Shown here: positions 11,615-22,554 of the stretch, piece by piece
Layout of the letters: every line of letters begins with the position of its first letter
Position numbering within the stretch: the first letter of the stretch is position 1
DNA from: Neelides folsomi
Lineage: Eukaryota > Arthropoda > Collembola > Neelipleona > Neelidae
Assembly: GCA_034687125.1 (NCBI GenBank)
Contig: JAQGBZ010000306.1
Span: 1 to 64,000 of the forward strand
Reading direction: 5' to 3'
DNA: 64,000 bases
Program-made: the position numbers and the translations under genes
Notes under the pieces: generated by a model
Told to the model about the DNA's origin: nothing
Databases searched by the model: none
Seen by the model: only the letters and a program-made list of their open reading frames with translations

Positions 11615-12269
11615 TTCAATTTGAAAGTTTGAAAGTTCTTGATTCGAATAAAAATACTAACTTTTTGATATTTGAAAAAGAATGCCATATTTTCTGTGTA
11701 TATATACTGTTTAGAAACATTATATTTACGTGATTTCATTTTTTAAAAGACTTATTGATTGAATTAAATATTTAATAATTGAAACCATTGTATGAACTGA
11801 TGGAACTGAATTTGTTTTAATGATCATCTGGGTAAATAATTTAAACTTAACTTTCAACAATTGAATATTTGATTGAAAATACATTACCTATATAATAATA
11901 ATTTTTAAAAAACTAGTTAAACAAATGGGTATACTTATGATTAATGTAATTATGATAATCAAAGTATTGGATATTAAATATTATTCGGTATACATATACA
12001 GGGCGGGCCACGAGTTGCTTTCTTTTTTAAATAAACAATCGTATAAAAAAGAAAGCAACGTATGGCCCACCCTGTATATGTAGTAAACTTTAAACATTTA
12101 TGTTTGTGTAATATGTTTAACTATTGATTTAGTTTAAAGAGAATCTCTAAAGGTCTTTTTAAAAAATTTGAAAAATTTTTAATGTCTAAATAAATGTAAA
12201 TAATGTTGAATTTTTATAATATGCATATTGAAAATTGATTGATGTCTGATGTTAGATGTTATCAATCTA
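11615..12269. other. Spacer; no gene seen
   Basis: AT-rich sequence upstream of the small CBM14 gene. Apart from the MITE at 11997-12076 no structure is evident. Confidence 0.5.
11997..12076. mobile_element. 76-bp MITE, CAGGGYGGGCCA family, copy 1
   Basis: Terminal inverted repeats begin CAGGGCGGGCCA and end TGGCCCACCCTG, flanked by TA dinucleotides, which suggests Tc1/mariner-type TA target duplication. Nearly the whole element folds on itself. The core ACAATCGTATAAAAAAGAA is shared with the copy at 55491-55569. Confidence 0.85.
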
Positions 12270-12600
12270 ATAGGTACATTTGTGGTTTAGGTAAGTTTTA
12301 TATATAACAGTGAATTTTTATCAGTATCAGGAATGACATTAGTTTCTCTATATTAGTTCATTAAATAGAAATGGAAAATCCATAAGAAGCAATATAATTT
12401 TGTTTAGTTTCAGCACATCTGGTACCATTCGTTTGTTAATTTTCTAACATTATACATTAAATAATACACTTTATATACCCGTGAATAACCTTTATGTGAG
12501 TGTCAATTAATAAGATCATAAATAAATCATATTTATTTAAGTAAGTACGAATTGTATATTCAATATACATTAGAACATTACGACATGGTGAAATTATAAT
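12270..12600 (+). pseudogene. Duplicated NAT promoter with truncated NAT start
   Basis: This stretch is clearly similar to 15710-16075, the region upstream of the complete NAT gene. Shared words include CATTAAATAGAAATG, ACCATTCGTTTGTTAATTTTC and AAATCATATTTATTTAAGT. The similarity extends into the start codon: ATGGTGAAATT is followed here by TATAA, giving only Met-Val-Lys-Leu-stop (ATG at 12585). The NAT body is absent; sequence then resembles the 3' flank shared with the Cys-rich gene. It is a deletion relic of a tandem duplication. Confidence 0.75.
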
Positions 12601-12852
12601 ATCAGTATAATAGTAACGTATATTAGGTATTATGAATTTGCTAATTACTAGTATTTATAGTATATGTAATAGGAAACTTAATATTGGATAGTATCCAGCA
12701 TGTAAATAAAATATATTAATTTTTGATTTGATTATACTATTTTTCTATACAATTCTTTATTTCCAATTCATGCAGAACTACTAATTACATTTACATTTTT
12801 TATGATATAATTAAAAAAAAACATATTTATAATTAGATGTGAATTGTCTCTA

Positions 12853-13621
12853 CTAATAATAATAGAATTGTGTGCAACATTCTGTTTTGCAAGTAGGTGG
12901 AGCTCCAGCTAGACAAGCTCTTGATGTAGCTGAAGCCGGTTGACAAACTGGAATACAATCTCTACACATTTGGCTACACATTGGTCCAGGCGGAATTAAA
13001 CTGCAATCCCCGACGAAAAAGTCACAGATAGTACCTGGAGTTCGCTCTGTGGTTTGTGGGGTTGGACGGCATAATTCGGGAAATATTCTGCAGAACAAAC
13101 TCTATATTCTTGAATTGTCTTTATATAAAAAATAAATAAAAATATTTTTTGATATTTAAATAAATTAAAATAAAATTATATTTTATATACATAGTGTAAT
13201 TTGGGCTGAGATTCGGAGTCTCTGCAAAACTATGCTAGAACCATGGGGCACCATGTTTCCCTATTCTTATATGTTAATTAGGTTAGGTTAGGTTAGATGG
13301 CGCTAATCAACATTCCTATTCAAATGCACGCTGGAACCATGGAACATGGTTTTGAACCATGGAAAAACTGGTTTTGCAGAGTTGTTAGCCGTAATTTGAT
13401 TTTGTAATTTGTACCTTCAAGCGTCATGGTGTTGTTGAATACAATTGTTGAATTCACATCCTATATTAAATTTCATAGTTTTTCAAATTTTGGAGAAAAA
13501 TAATTTAAACAGGCTGTGTATGAAAAGAGTTTTTACAATTTTTTAATAATATTTGAACACTTGCGGCCGATAAACAGGCAATATAGAAGAGAACAGCAAC
13601 CGACAAAATGAATTTGGCCAT
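12853..13621 (-). CDS. Small secreted cysteine-rich protein, copy 1
   Basis: Signal-peptide exon MAKFILSVAVLFYIACLSA starts at ATG 13621. The main exon (about 12853-13115) encodes RIFPELC, a Thr/Pro stretch, then a cysteine-rich core ICDFFVGDC...CSQMCRDCIPVC...ACLAG...CKTECC and a Tyr tail. A middle exon at about 13410-13456 (DVNSTIVFNNTM) is conserved in the paralogue and has good splice signals. I could not join all three in frame with GT-AG junctions, so the exact model is open. The first donor is GC (GCC|GCAAGTG) where the paralogue has GT. It is paralogous to 17581-18124 and recognised as no known family; a secreted structural or defence role is possible. A 187-bp MITE lies in the intron after the middle exon. 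Confidence 0.7.
13204..13390. mobile_element. 187-bp MITE with 8-bp target duplication
   Basis: Direct repeats GTAATTTG at 13196-13203 and 13391-13398 flank a segment beginning GGCT and ending AGCC, with subterminal inverted CTCTGCAAAAC/GTTTTGCAGAG. The interior has several CCATGG words and a short TTAGG run. The paralogous intron at 17900-17925 lacks it and shows the empty site. An 8-bp duplication fits hAT, P or Merlin-type DNA transposons. Confidence 0.85.
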
Positions 13622-13741
13622 TTTGGTAGATTTTTGGATTTACTAGTTGAACTTGAATGAACTTTTGCTTGGGTAAACTTTGCTCATTTTTCTCCCAATT
13701 TACAGGTACATTTTACAATTAAAATTAAAATTTATTTTAAT

Positions 13742-14611
13742 TTAAAAATAGGAATGAGGGATGGATGAATGGCAACAATTCAGAATTATTAATTCTATAT
13801 ACGCACATTAAAGTACCTAAGTAAGTACGTACTTACTTACTTACAATATTATGTGATAAATATTTCGAAAAAAATTCAACTTCTTGGAAATATGTAATAA
13901 TGAATTAAAATAGAATATATATCCATAATGAAATTATTAAAAATTCTTAAATATTCCAATTTTAAAATAATTATAATCTTCTTTGATCATGTAATTATAT
14001 CTGAAGCTTTTCTGGAAAAAATCAATATATTTGAATCATACACGTTCCTTTGAGGTAGATACATTACAAACCTATATACATTAAGTTCATGTTAATTAAT
14101 CAAAATTTTATCAGTAATTTACATTAAATGTAAGCCTAAATTTGAAATTTTGAATTCTGATAAAATCTTTACCTCTGCGATCATATAAACAAAGGCCATC
14201 AAGTTACCAGTAGCAGCAAACGCCATAATTGATGCATCAGCACTCTTAGTCTTTCAACTCCTTTGACCTTTAGCCTCGGGTGAACTACTGTTTTGTGGTC
14301 ATTCGCATCTCCCATCTTACAAGTCCCAGCATACTCATTTGGGATGCCGAAAGTGTTTATTATAAATCAATAGTAGAGTAAATCTAAGGATTAATTTAGC
14401 ATTATTCAAATGAAATGTACCATAACCAGTCATTTATTCTCTTAGGTAATGGGGTTATTGTTTTATTGAAATAATTATTTTTAGACACAATGTGTACCTA
14501 GGGTAAATCCGATTGTCCATGATGATTGGAATATTAATGAACGCCAATATGTAATGGATTTTACTTTTTTTTTAGATAATAGTCTTAATTAATTCTTATT
14601 AATGGTTTATT
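13742..14611. other. No gene seen
   Basis: AT-rich spacer, with short GTAAGTACGTACTTAC-type palindromic sequence near 13818-13840. The region 14160-14350 is somewhat richer in GC, but no coding frame is convincing. Confidence 0.45.
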
Positions 14612-15314
14612 ATGAAGAATTTTATATTTTTATTCATTTTTCAGTTATTTATTATTTTAAATTTACATTGTTTTGAATCTGATAAAATAGCGCCATATCT
14701 TATTACAAAGTTAAAGCCTATCCAGCAAAATAACGTAAAATCGTATTTTTATGACTTGATTGTATTTTAAACGTTTAAAAATTCATTTTAAATTTTTTAA
14801 AATCATGTAAAGTACATTCTTAATGTAATATAAATTATAAATTTTATTGAAAGAATGAAGACTCAGAAAAAAATGAAACGAGTAACGGAAGTATTGAAAC
14901 GGTTTTAAAATCACTTTTGGATTTTCTCCAAACTGTCTCTTCTGGCAAAAATCTTCCAAATTTCCCCATTCAATTAAAAACAGGAAATGCATCTGATGGC
15001 GGAGCTTTCTTTTCTTCTCCAATTTGTTTTGGATACTGTTTACTTGCACAAGTAATGATGATTTTTAATTACATCTTATATAATTTATGCAAATTAAGTA
15101 TATAAATTTTATAAATTTTTATTGATTATTTTTAAAGATATTTTGGGCCAATTCATCCGTTTCATTATTCGGAGCAAAACTTCCATTTCCACCACCGGGA
15201 CAAACAACTCCAACTAAATTAAGTTTGGTCCATCCCACTAAACCTAGCAAGCGGAATAATACATTCAATATATTTTCTAATGTGCCCGCAATAACTTTAC
15301 GACCAATTGTTTAA
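14612..15314 (+). CDS. Small secreted protein of unknown function
   Basis: Exon 1 (14612 to about 14736) gives a signal peptide MKNFIFLFIFQLFIILNLHC and a short polar stretch ending before GTAAAA. Exon 2 (about 14854-15050) and exon 3 (about 15139-15314) join in phase 0. The mature chain of about 140 residues has SLLDFLQTVSSGKNLPNFP, a GGAFFSSPICFGYC segment, a Pro-rich PFPPPGQTT stretch and a C-terminal half with Lys/Asn/Ser. Only two or three cysteines are present. No family recognised. It lies between the two duplicated NAT/Cys-rich units and is transcribed towards NAT. Confidence 0.6.
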
Positions 15315-16054
15315 ACTCTAATCTACATACATATAATTCATTTATAACAATTTGTTCATACAAATTTTCATATTGGTTCAATACAGATATTGTTGATTCA
15401 TGTTTACATAAATTTTAATGACTACAAACTTGAACTTAAATGCTTAGATTATCAATTTTCCCATTGTTATTCATAATCAATGATGATTAATCATGATTTA
15501 CTATTTGATTATACTGATACTTTAACTTTAAGATTCAATGAACCCCTTTGGAGCACTAAAAATAGTAATTTCATATAGTACCTACTTAGGCACTTACAGA
15601 TGTACAGATACTACAATATTTATTGTATGTACAGACATATGAATTTTATGTAATTTAATACTAAAATATTAAAATAATTAAAACTCATGTTTAAGTAATA
15701 TGTATACCTATGCATATTTGTAGTTTGGGCAAGTTTTATATAAAGGTGAATTATTAAATAGTTATTAGCTAGCATTAATGAACAATAAGTTAAGTAATTC
15801 AATGCCATAATGTCAATAGTTTATCTGCTACTTTCCAAGGCTAGTTTCTCTCTATTGATACATTAAATAGAAATGAAAAATCCATAAGCAATATAATTTT
15901 ATTCAGCTCCAGCACATCTGTTACCATTCGTTTGTTAATTTTCAAAGCAATATCTTGTATACTCTATGTGTGAGCGTCAATCAATTAATAAAAATATAAT
16001 TAAATCATATTTATTTAAGTCGTACAATTTTTATATTCAGCAAACATTATAACA

Positions 16055-17193
16055 ATGGTGAAATTGGACGACGAAGAAATTACGCTTTTCATTAAAAACA
16101 AATTGAAACTTGATTTGGATTGGAAAACAAAATTTGAAGAAGACAAATGGGCTTTATTGAAACAAATCTATAAAAAATTTAGAATTGAAATTTACTTTCA
16201 GGTTTTATAATACCTAATTAACACCAATACCATATATCAAAGCCCTGATATATCTATTATATACAACTATGTAATAAATTCAAATCTTTTACTGTGGTGT
16301 AGTTTTCACTTTAATTTTTTTAAATTTATTTTTAGAGCATGTCTGTAGTATTAGAAAAAAAGGTCCCGTCTCGTGAATCGTCTGTGAATAAATGTCTAAA
16401 AGGAATTGGTGGCGCTTGTATTGACAACAATCATTTTCTCCTCTGTCTTTTGAAAGGAATTGGATATGATGCTTATGGAGCAGGAGGAGATTATTTCCAA
16501 ATGTGCAAGAATCCTCTGAATCATTATTTTTGTGTTGTTCGGGGGGACAATGGAGAACTTTGGGGAGTCGACGGCGGGTGCTGCAACCCAACCCATCAAT
16601 TCATTCCACTTCATGAAATACCTAAGAAATCTTATGTGATGAACCAAGGTGGATTTGATGTGGAGATTCGGCTAAATAAAGAGAAAAATTATTTCGAAAA
16701 AGCTCAACTTCTTGGAGCTTATATGAAAGGAGAATATGTAAATAACAAATAATAATTAATTTGTAGAATAAATAGCTATAAATGAATTTATTAAAAATTC
16801 TTAATTATACAATATTCTAATTTTAAAATAATTATTTTTAATAAGGATGATGGGAAATTGGAAGATGTCATTAAACGCTTCACAATTGAACCTGTCGAAT
16901 ATGAAGAATTCATTCCTACCATGACTGGTCTTTTTACGGATACAACTGAAATGTTTTTCAATATTGGTTTGGCATTTTTCCGTTATCTTGAGATTTCCGA
17001 TGACGATGAGAGTTACAAAGCAGTGGTCGTATGGGGTCTTAAAGTTGCCAAAGCAACAGAAAAAGGAACAGAAAGAACTTTGTTTTCTTCTTATGAAGAA
17101 ATGTGGCCAACTGTGCACAAATATTTCCCACTTATACAGAAAAATGATTACGACAAAGCAGCTTTGACATTTGAGAACAAAAACAAAGAATAA
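16055..17193 (+). CDS. Divergent arylamine N-acetyltransferase-like enzyme
   Basis: Exons 16055-16201, 16336-16737 and 16846-17193 join in phase 0 to a protein of 298 residues, the usual NAT length. The catalytic triad is readable: Cys in GIGGACIDNNHFLLCLL (normally GGWCxxxN), His in NHYFCVV and Asp in LWGVDGGC. The glycine-rich GAGGDYF loop matches the position after the first helices. NATs move an acetyl group from acetyl-CoA to arylamines or other amines through the cysteine. The N-terminus (MVKLDDEEITLFIKNK) is more acidic and shorter than usual. The gene has a duplicated promoter relic at 12270-12600. Opposite-strand open frames over exon 2 are shadows. The fold assignment is good; substrate unknown. 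Confidence 0.8.
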
Positions 17194-17580
17194 TGTATTT
17201 TTGTTATTAATCAATGCATGATTGAATAAATTGCTTAAAGTTAATTCTAAATTCATCTAGCAAAATTTAAAATTATTTGTATTTTTCTAATATCAGTAAT
17301 CATTACTATCACCGCCAGTATTATATATAGTGTAATAGTCTAATAGTGTATTACATATGATTTTATGATCAATGAATTTTCCTATTATTTGAAACTTAGT
17401 GATAATGGATAATCAGTATGTCATATTAAGTCTTGGTTTAATTAATTGGGCGATTTTTCTATTTTACCATTCTTTATTTACAATTCATTTATAACTACAT
17501 TTAAATTTTTTATGATAGATTAAAAAACATATTTGTAATTAGTAATTAGATGTGAATTGTCTCTAATAATAATAATAGAA

Positions 17581-18124
17581 TCATGGTCCACAACATTCTG
17601 GTTTGCAAGTAGGTGCTGGAGCTCCAGCAGCTGGAGCTGGACAAGTTCTTGGTGTAGCTGCAATCGGTTTACAAGTGGTCGGACAATCTTTACACGCTTG
17701 GATACACGTTGGTCCAGGCGGAGTTAACATGCAATCCCCGGCGAAAAAGTTACAGGTAGTGGGAGTTCGGACTGTGGTTGTGGTTGCGGAGGTTTTGCAG
17801 AATTTGGGAATTATTTTGCAGATCAAACTCAATTTTCTTGAATTGCCTTTTTTGATTTTTTTAATATATTAAAATTAAGTTATATTTTGTATACAGGTAA
17901 TGTGCTTAATTTGATTTTGTACCTTCAAGTGGCATAGTGTTGTTGAATACAATTGTTGAATTCACCCCCTATATATTTGATAAGTTTTTCAAATTTGGAA
18001 AAATAATTTAAATAAGTTGTGTAAAAAATATTTTTCAGAATTTTTTAAATAATGTTTGAACACTTACGGCGGATAAACAGGCAATATAGAATAGAACAGC
18101 AACTAACAAAATGAATTTGGCCAT
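17581..18124 (-). CDS. Small secreted cysteine-rich protein, copy 2
   Basis: Signal peptide exon MAKFILLVAVLFYIACLSA (ATG 18124) ends at GCC|GTAAGT. A conserved middle exon at about 17926-17971 (GVNSTIVFNNTM) follows, then the main exon with IIPKFCK, a Thr run, TCNFFAGDC, CIQACKDCPTTC, an Ala/Pro insert, and CKPECCGP ending at TGA 17581. The cysteine pattern equals that of the copy at 12853-13621, with a Pro/Ala insertion before the last cysteines. Introns and flanks are also similar, indicating recent duplication. As in copy 1, the last junction could not be closed in frame by eye. Confidence 0.7.
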
Positions 18125-18211
18125 TTTGGTAGATTTCTGGCTTTTCTGGATTTACTTTTTGAACTTGATTGAACTTGTTGCTTGGATAAACTTTCCTGAT
18201 TTTTCTCCCAA

Positions 18212-18217
18212 TTTATA
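18212..18217 (-). promoter_or_regulatory. TATA box of Cys-rich copy 2
   Basis: TATAAAT on the minus strand, about 90 bp before ATG 18124, in a block conserved with the paralogue. The matching site in copy 1 (13699-13704) reads TGTAAAT. Confidence 0.5.
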
Positions 18218-18259
18218 GGTAGATTTTACAATTAAAATTAAAATTTATTTTAATTTCCA

Positions 18260-19303
18260 AACCAGGAATTATTCAAATGGGGAATGAATGGCAATAATTT
18301 TAGGTGCTTACAGAGTTACATTATCTGATTGATAAAAGAATAAATAAATTTGTAAATCGTAAATATGCGTAACATTGAGAAACATCACATCTAACAAACA
18401 TTTAGTATGATCTCTACCTGGATGGAAGCACTTTTTTAAATTGTAAACGACATAATGAAAATATATATGATAATTCCAAATTTTAATATAAACGTGTGTT
18501 GTTATTGCAATTTTCAAGGTAAGGGAAATGTATTTAACTAACATTAAGCACTACATACCTACATGTTATTTATTTGGTATTTTGCGTATAAAATTATAAT
18601 CCTAAGCAAAAAATTTGAAAGGGCAGTAATTTCCTGAGTTTATTTTCGCCATCTTTTATATTGAAATTTGAATACAAGGTAATAATGATGAAGTTAGAAT
18701 ACAAAATTTATGTTTTTCAATATAAATATATTTATTTGAATCAAAGAAGGCAAATTTTATTTTTCCGCATATGCATAATACGCATGGTATACAGTATGCA
18801 CACATACATATAATTTAACATTTCCTGGTTACCTATTTATTAGTGCCCTATGTTACATTGGCTGGCTTTGGTTGTTCACTTATTTGGCTTCAATTCACAC
18901 GTTCTTATAAATGTACGAGTATATTATGTATGTGGTATATGGTACATATGCATGTAAATAGTAGGGTATCTAGTTCTACAGATAATATGGTATTGATAGA
19001 TTGATACTTTATCATATGATTTTAATTTTTTTTAATTGTTAATTTCATAGTAATTGAATTAAACGTCATTATAATACATTTATAATAATTTAAAAATATT
19101 AAACCAAATAAGTACAATTACACATTGATTTAAAACTCATTCCGAACAAGTCTTTATTTTAAGATCATTATTAATTAATATGTTCAAACATTTAAAAAAT
19201 TCAAATATCTTATTAACACGGTTATACCTACTTTAATTTAATTATAAAAATATACAACATTTATGCAATCAATCAAATTTATGTAAGTTTTATTAATGTG
19301 GGT
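18260..19303. other. No gene seen
   Basis: AT-rich spacer. Short open frames near 18308-18544 show no recognisable content. Confidence 0.5.
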
Positions 19304-20582
19304 TTACCTCCCGCGATATCCTTTAGAATGATATCCTTTAGAATATTTATTATAAGAGGGATACGAGGGATATTTCTGATACTTTTTATGATAGGAAGGG
19401 GGATTGTACGATGGCGGTTGATATGAAGGAGGTGAATAAGACGGTGGAGCATATGATGGCGGTCTGTACGAAGGTGGATTATAACTTGGTGGAGCTGGTG
19501 GTGGGCCGTAATGTGCAGGTGGAGCATAAGCTGGAGGTGCATACGCGGGAGGATGATAAGATGGAGCTGGAGGAGCATACGCTGGAGGATGATATGATGG
19601 AGCTGGATAAGCTGGTGGAGCATACGCCGGAGGATGATATGATGGAGCAGGATAAGCTGGAGGAGCATACGCTGGAGGATGATACGATGGAGCAGGTGGA
19701 GCATATGCTGGTGGATGGTAAGCTGGAGCAGGTGGAGCATATGCAGGCGGATGATATGCTGGAGCGGGTGGAGCATATGCTGGAGCTGGTGGACCATATG
19801 CTGGAGCTGGTGGAGCATATGCTGGTGGATGGTAAGCTGGAGCAGGTGGAGCATATGCTGGAGCTGGTGGAGCATATGCTGGAGCTGGTGGAGCATATGC
19901 TGGAGCTGGTGGAGCATATGCTGGAGCTGGTGGAGCGTATGCTGGAGGATGATAAGCTGGTGGTGCATAGGCAGGAGGATGATAGCTTGGAGCTGGAGCT
20001 GGATGATAGCGTGGAGCTGAATGTCTTCCAGACTCTTTTTTGATATCTTCTTCGCTTTCTTCGTTGGAATTTTTCTTTTTTGGCTTTTTTTCTGTTCCAG
20101 CTTCTTTTAACTCTTCTGTATCATAGTCATCAGTAAAATTATCGTCAATTTGGAAATATTCGGAAGGAGAGGCATTATTGTCTATTGTTCTATTTTCACA
20201 TTCTTTGTCCTTTTCTGTCCTCTCCCGATTTTCTTCATAGTTTTCTTTCGCACTTCTTTTCGCTTTCGATTTTATTGGAGATAATTTGAAAATGTTTCTA
20301 TTTGTTTTAAATGGGGATTCTGTAGTGAGATTATTATAATCCTCTTTATCATTATATGATATAAATAATTCACTTTGTTCCACTTTATTCCACTCACTGC
20401 AATTACAAAGCAAGCCCAAAAGAATGAAGAACGTTGAAATCTACATAAAATATACAAAATTAATGAAATCACTATATTTAATAAATTAAAACTTGTTATA
20501 AAAAATGCTATAAAATCTACAAATATTTACTCGGGAAAAATATTTTAAAAAGAATCATTACCGATAAATTAAAAGAATTCAT
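19304..20582 (-). CDS. Secreted Pro/Ala/Tyr-repeat protein
   Basis: Exon 1 (ATG 20582, MNSFNLS) and exon 2 (from about 20442) combine into a signal peptide MNSFNLSISTFFILLGLLC. Then follows an acidic/basic polar region of about 120 residues, with a possible dibasic cleavage site at SKAKR and many Glu/Lys, ending GRHSAPRYHPAP. The rest is tandem repeats: APPAPAY and HPPAYAPP units (about 19500-20000), then a PPSYxPPSY block, and a basic Tyr/Lys/Gly tail (YQKYPSYPSYNKYSKGY). Repeated Tyr-Pro motifs with a basic tail are typical of cuticular, eggshell or adhesive structural proteins, where tyrosines may be cross-linked. Large frames over the repeats on either strand are artefacts of the repeat. 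Confidence 0.85.
19490..20010. repeat. In-gene tandem repeat coding PAYAPPA units
   Basis: A roughly 21-bp unit (GCATATGCTGGAGCTGGTGG and variants on the plus strand) repeats many times. The most uniform copies lie near 19840-19935. It codes the APPAPAY repeats of the minus-strand protein. Confidence 0.85.
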
Positions 20583-20641
20583 TCTTCTAGATATATAAAA
20601 TTGGGCTTAAAATAAACTGAAATGAAATTTTAGAGCGTCTC

Positions 20642-20647
20642 TTTATA
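20642..20647 (-). promoter_or_regulatory. TATA box of the Pro/Ala/Tyr-repeat gene
   Basis: TTTATAAA centred here lies about 60 bp upstream of ATG 20582 on the minus strand, a good distance for a TATA promoter with a short leader. Confidence 0.5.
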
Positions 20648-20649
20648 AA

Positions 20650-21419
20650 GCTCTTTTCAATTGGCAAATAATGTTCCAATTTTGTGAATGTCTCAAGAAT
20701 GTTACAGCATCTCTTCCTGTATAATAAATCTCATGAATGATAACAATAAGAGTATAACCCCCTTCTTTAGTGGTCATCAATTAGTTACGCTTCTCCCTTT
20801 AGCTACGTTGATGCAAAGTGTCCATCATTTCTTTATATTCCTTATATATATTTCACTCAAAACTCAAATATTTTAAATATATGTAACCTAACAATCTTTT
20901 CCTGAATAAATGAAATTACAGATTTATATATTTATCTAAAGAAGCCAAAAGTAGAGGTAAGTAAAGTATTAGAAATTATTTATTTCATAATAATATGTGA
21001 TATCGTTCTTTATAGATAAGGATGTTATCTCAAAAGTAGAAATACATAGTAAAATACTCACAATTAATTGATATATGCATTAATTTAATCGATGTGATAT
21101 GGAGATAACTTTGTACTTAAAAACCAAGAAACAAAATATCTGTTTATTCTCCAAGACCCAATGATTTTGAAGGTTAAAAAATTTAAATTTACTTTTAATG
21201 TTAAAGCCAAACATAGTGATTTTTTTAATTCGAAGAGGGATTTTTTCAATGTATTTAATTATTTTTTAAATTCATAATATATTATTTATTTATTATTACA
21301 AAAGTTATACTTATTTACTTTATTTCATAATTCATTAGGAATAATTCGATTTAAATCTTGACTCTTTAAACAAATTTAACGTCGAGCAAATTTTCCCGAG
21401 TTTATTATAAACATTTTAT
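20650..21419. other. No gene seen
   Basis: AT-rich spacer without a convincing coding frame. Confidence 0.5.
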
Positions 21420-22554
21420 TTATTTTCCTAATAATCTTTTAATAAGTCCAATAATTCCATATGAGTCGTATCGTTTTGGAATAGTTTGGCGCTCATTAAT
21501 TTGTTTAAGCAGATTTAGAAAAGCTTCATCCACATTAATTGAGTGTTTGGCAGAAGTTTCAATATAGACAGTATTTAGTTGATCAGCAATATTCTATAAT
21601 ATTAATTAGTCAATTCAAAGTTTAATCATGAATTAATGAATACATAAATATATATTTCATTTAGAATTTCATGTTATGTTCCTAATACATATTATAATTA
21701 CCTTATAGTATATCATTAAATGTTTATTAAAATGCTATTAAATTATTAATTATAGTTATTAATTATAGTTAATCATTTAATATAATTTTCACCTTTGCAA
21801 TGTCATGAGTAACAATTTTCTCAGATTTCAAATCGCATTTGGTTCCCACCAGAAGCATAGGAATATTTATTTCGCCAACAATCTGTTGAATGCTTTCCAA
21901 CCATTCGAACAAATTAATTAAAGTTTTGAATTGTGTTGTATCGTAGAGAAGCATAATGCCATGAGAACCGTCGACGTTTGCCGAAATTATCTTTCTGTAT
22001 CGCTCCTGCCCTGCTGTATCCCACTTCAAAAGATTATCAATACTTAATTCATTCATTCGTATTAAGCTAATTAAAAGTATCTGTATATTTAGCATTTACA
22101 ATTTGTAGATGAAACATACTTCCATCAAATTCCATTTTTTTACATCCCTGAAACAGATAATAAGGTTAAACAAACCATTAAAATATTTTAGTGATATTTC
22201 CATGGATGGTTAATATTATAGTATCTGTATATTTTTTTTTATGGTTAGTTACTACGTGATACTACAGAATTTTAATAAATATAGATAAAGATTACAGTGC
22301 ATAACAATGTGCCTTAATATAATTTTTCATAATCATAATATAAAAACTAGGTAACTTACGAAATCCACACCAATTGTTGCACTTGTCAAATCTGGATAAA
22401 CACCTTCCTGTTTAAATAATATTAAATTCAATTTCTTTTTTTATTAATGTTTTATTTATATTGACAATGAGTAACATACAATGAATGTTCTAAAAAGGCT
22501 GGTTTTTCCAACACCGTCTTCTCCAATTAGAATTATTTTGACTTTGGGAAGCAT
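21420..22554 (-). CDS. Rab-like small GTPase without C-terminal cysteine
   Basis: Minus-strand exons give all GTPase boxes: G1 KIILIGEDGVGKTS (22490-22550), G2 TSATIGVDF (about 22365-22410), the GCKKMEFDG strand (22115-22150), G3 WDTAGQERY and G4 GTKCDL (T replaces the usual N; 21790-22025), and G5 IETSAK with a final helix (21420-21590). The order and WDTAGQE place it in the Rab branch of the Ras superfamily, which controls vesicle traffic. The chain ends GLIKRLLGK at TAA 21420, with no CC or CxC for geranylgeranylation. The junction between the 22115-22150 exon, which holds a 7-A run, and the next exon does not close in frame with GT-AG sites that I could find. It may be atypical, decayed, or carry a one-base sequence error. 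Confidence 0.75.

Noticed and set aside
13280-13297. TTAGG repeated three to four times, the arthropod telomere unit
   Set aside because: Too short, inside a MITE, and no other telomeric sequence nearby; no evidence of a telomere or interstitial site.
16289-16647. Minus-strand frames over NAT exon 2
   Set aside because: Antisense shadows of a conserved coding exon.
19279-20043. Frames of His/Leu/Met, Glu/Val or Trp/Ser repeats on both strands
   Set aside because: Shadows of the PAYAPPA-coding repeat; only the minus frame with signal peptide and polar region makes a coherent protein.
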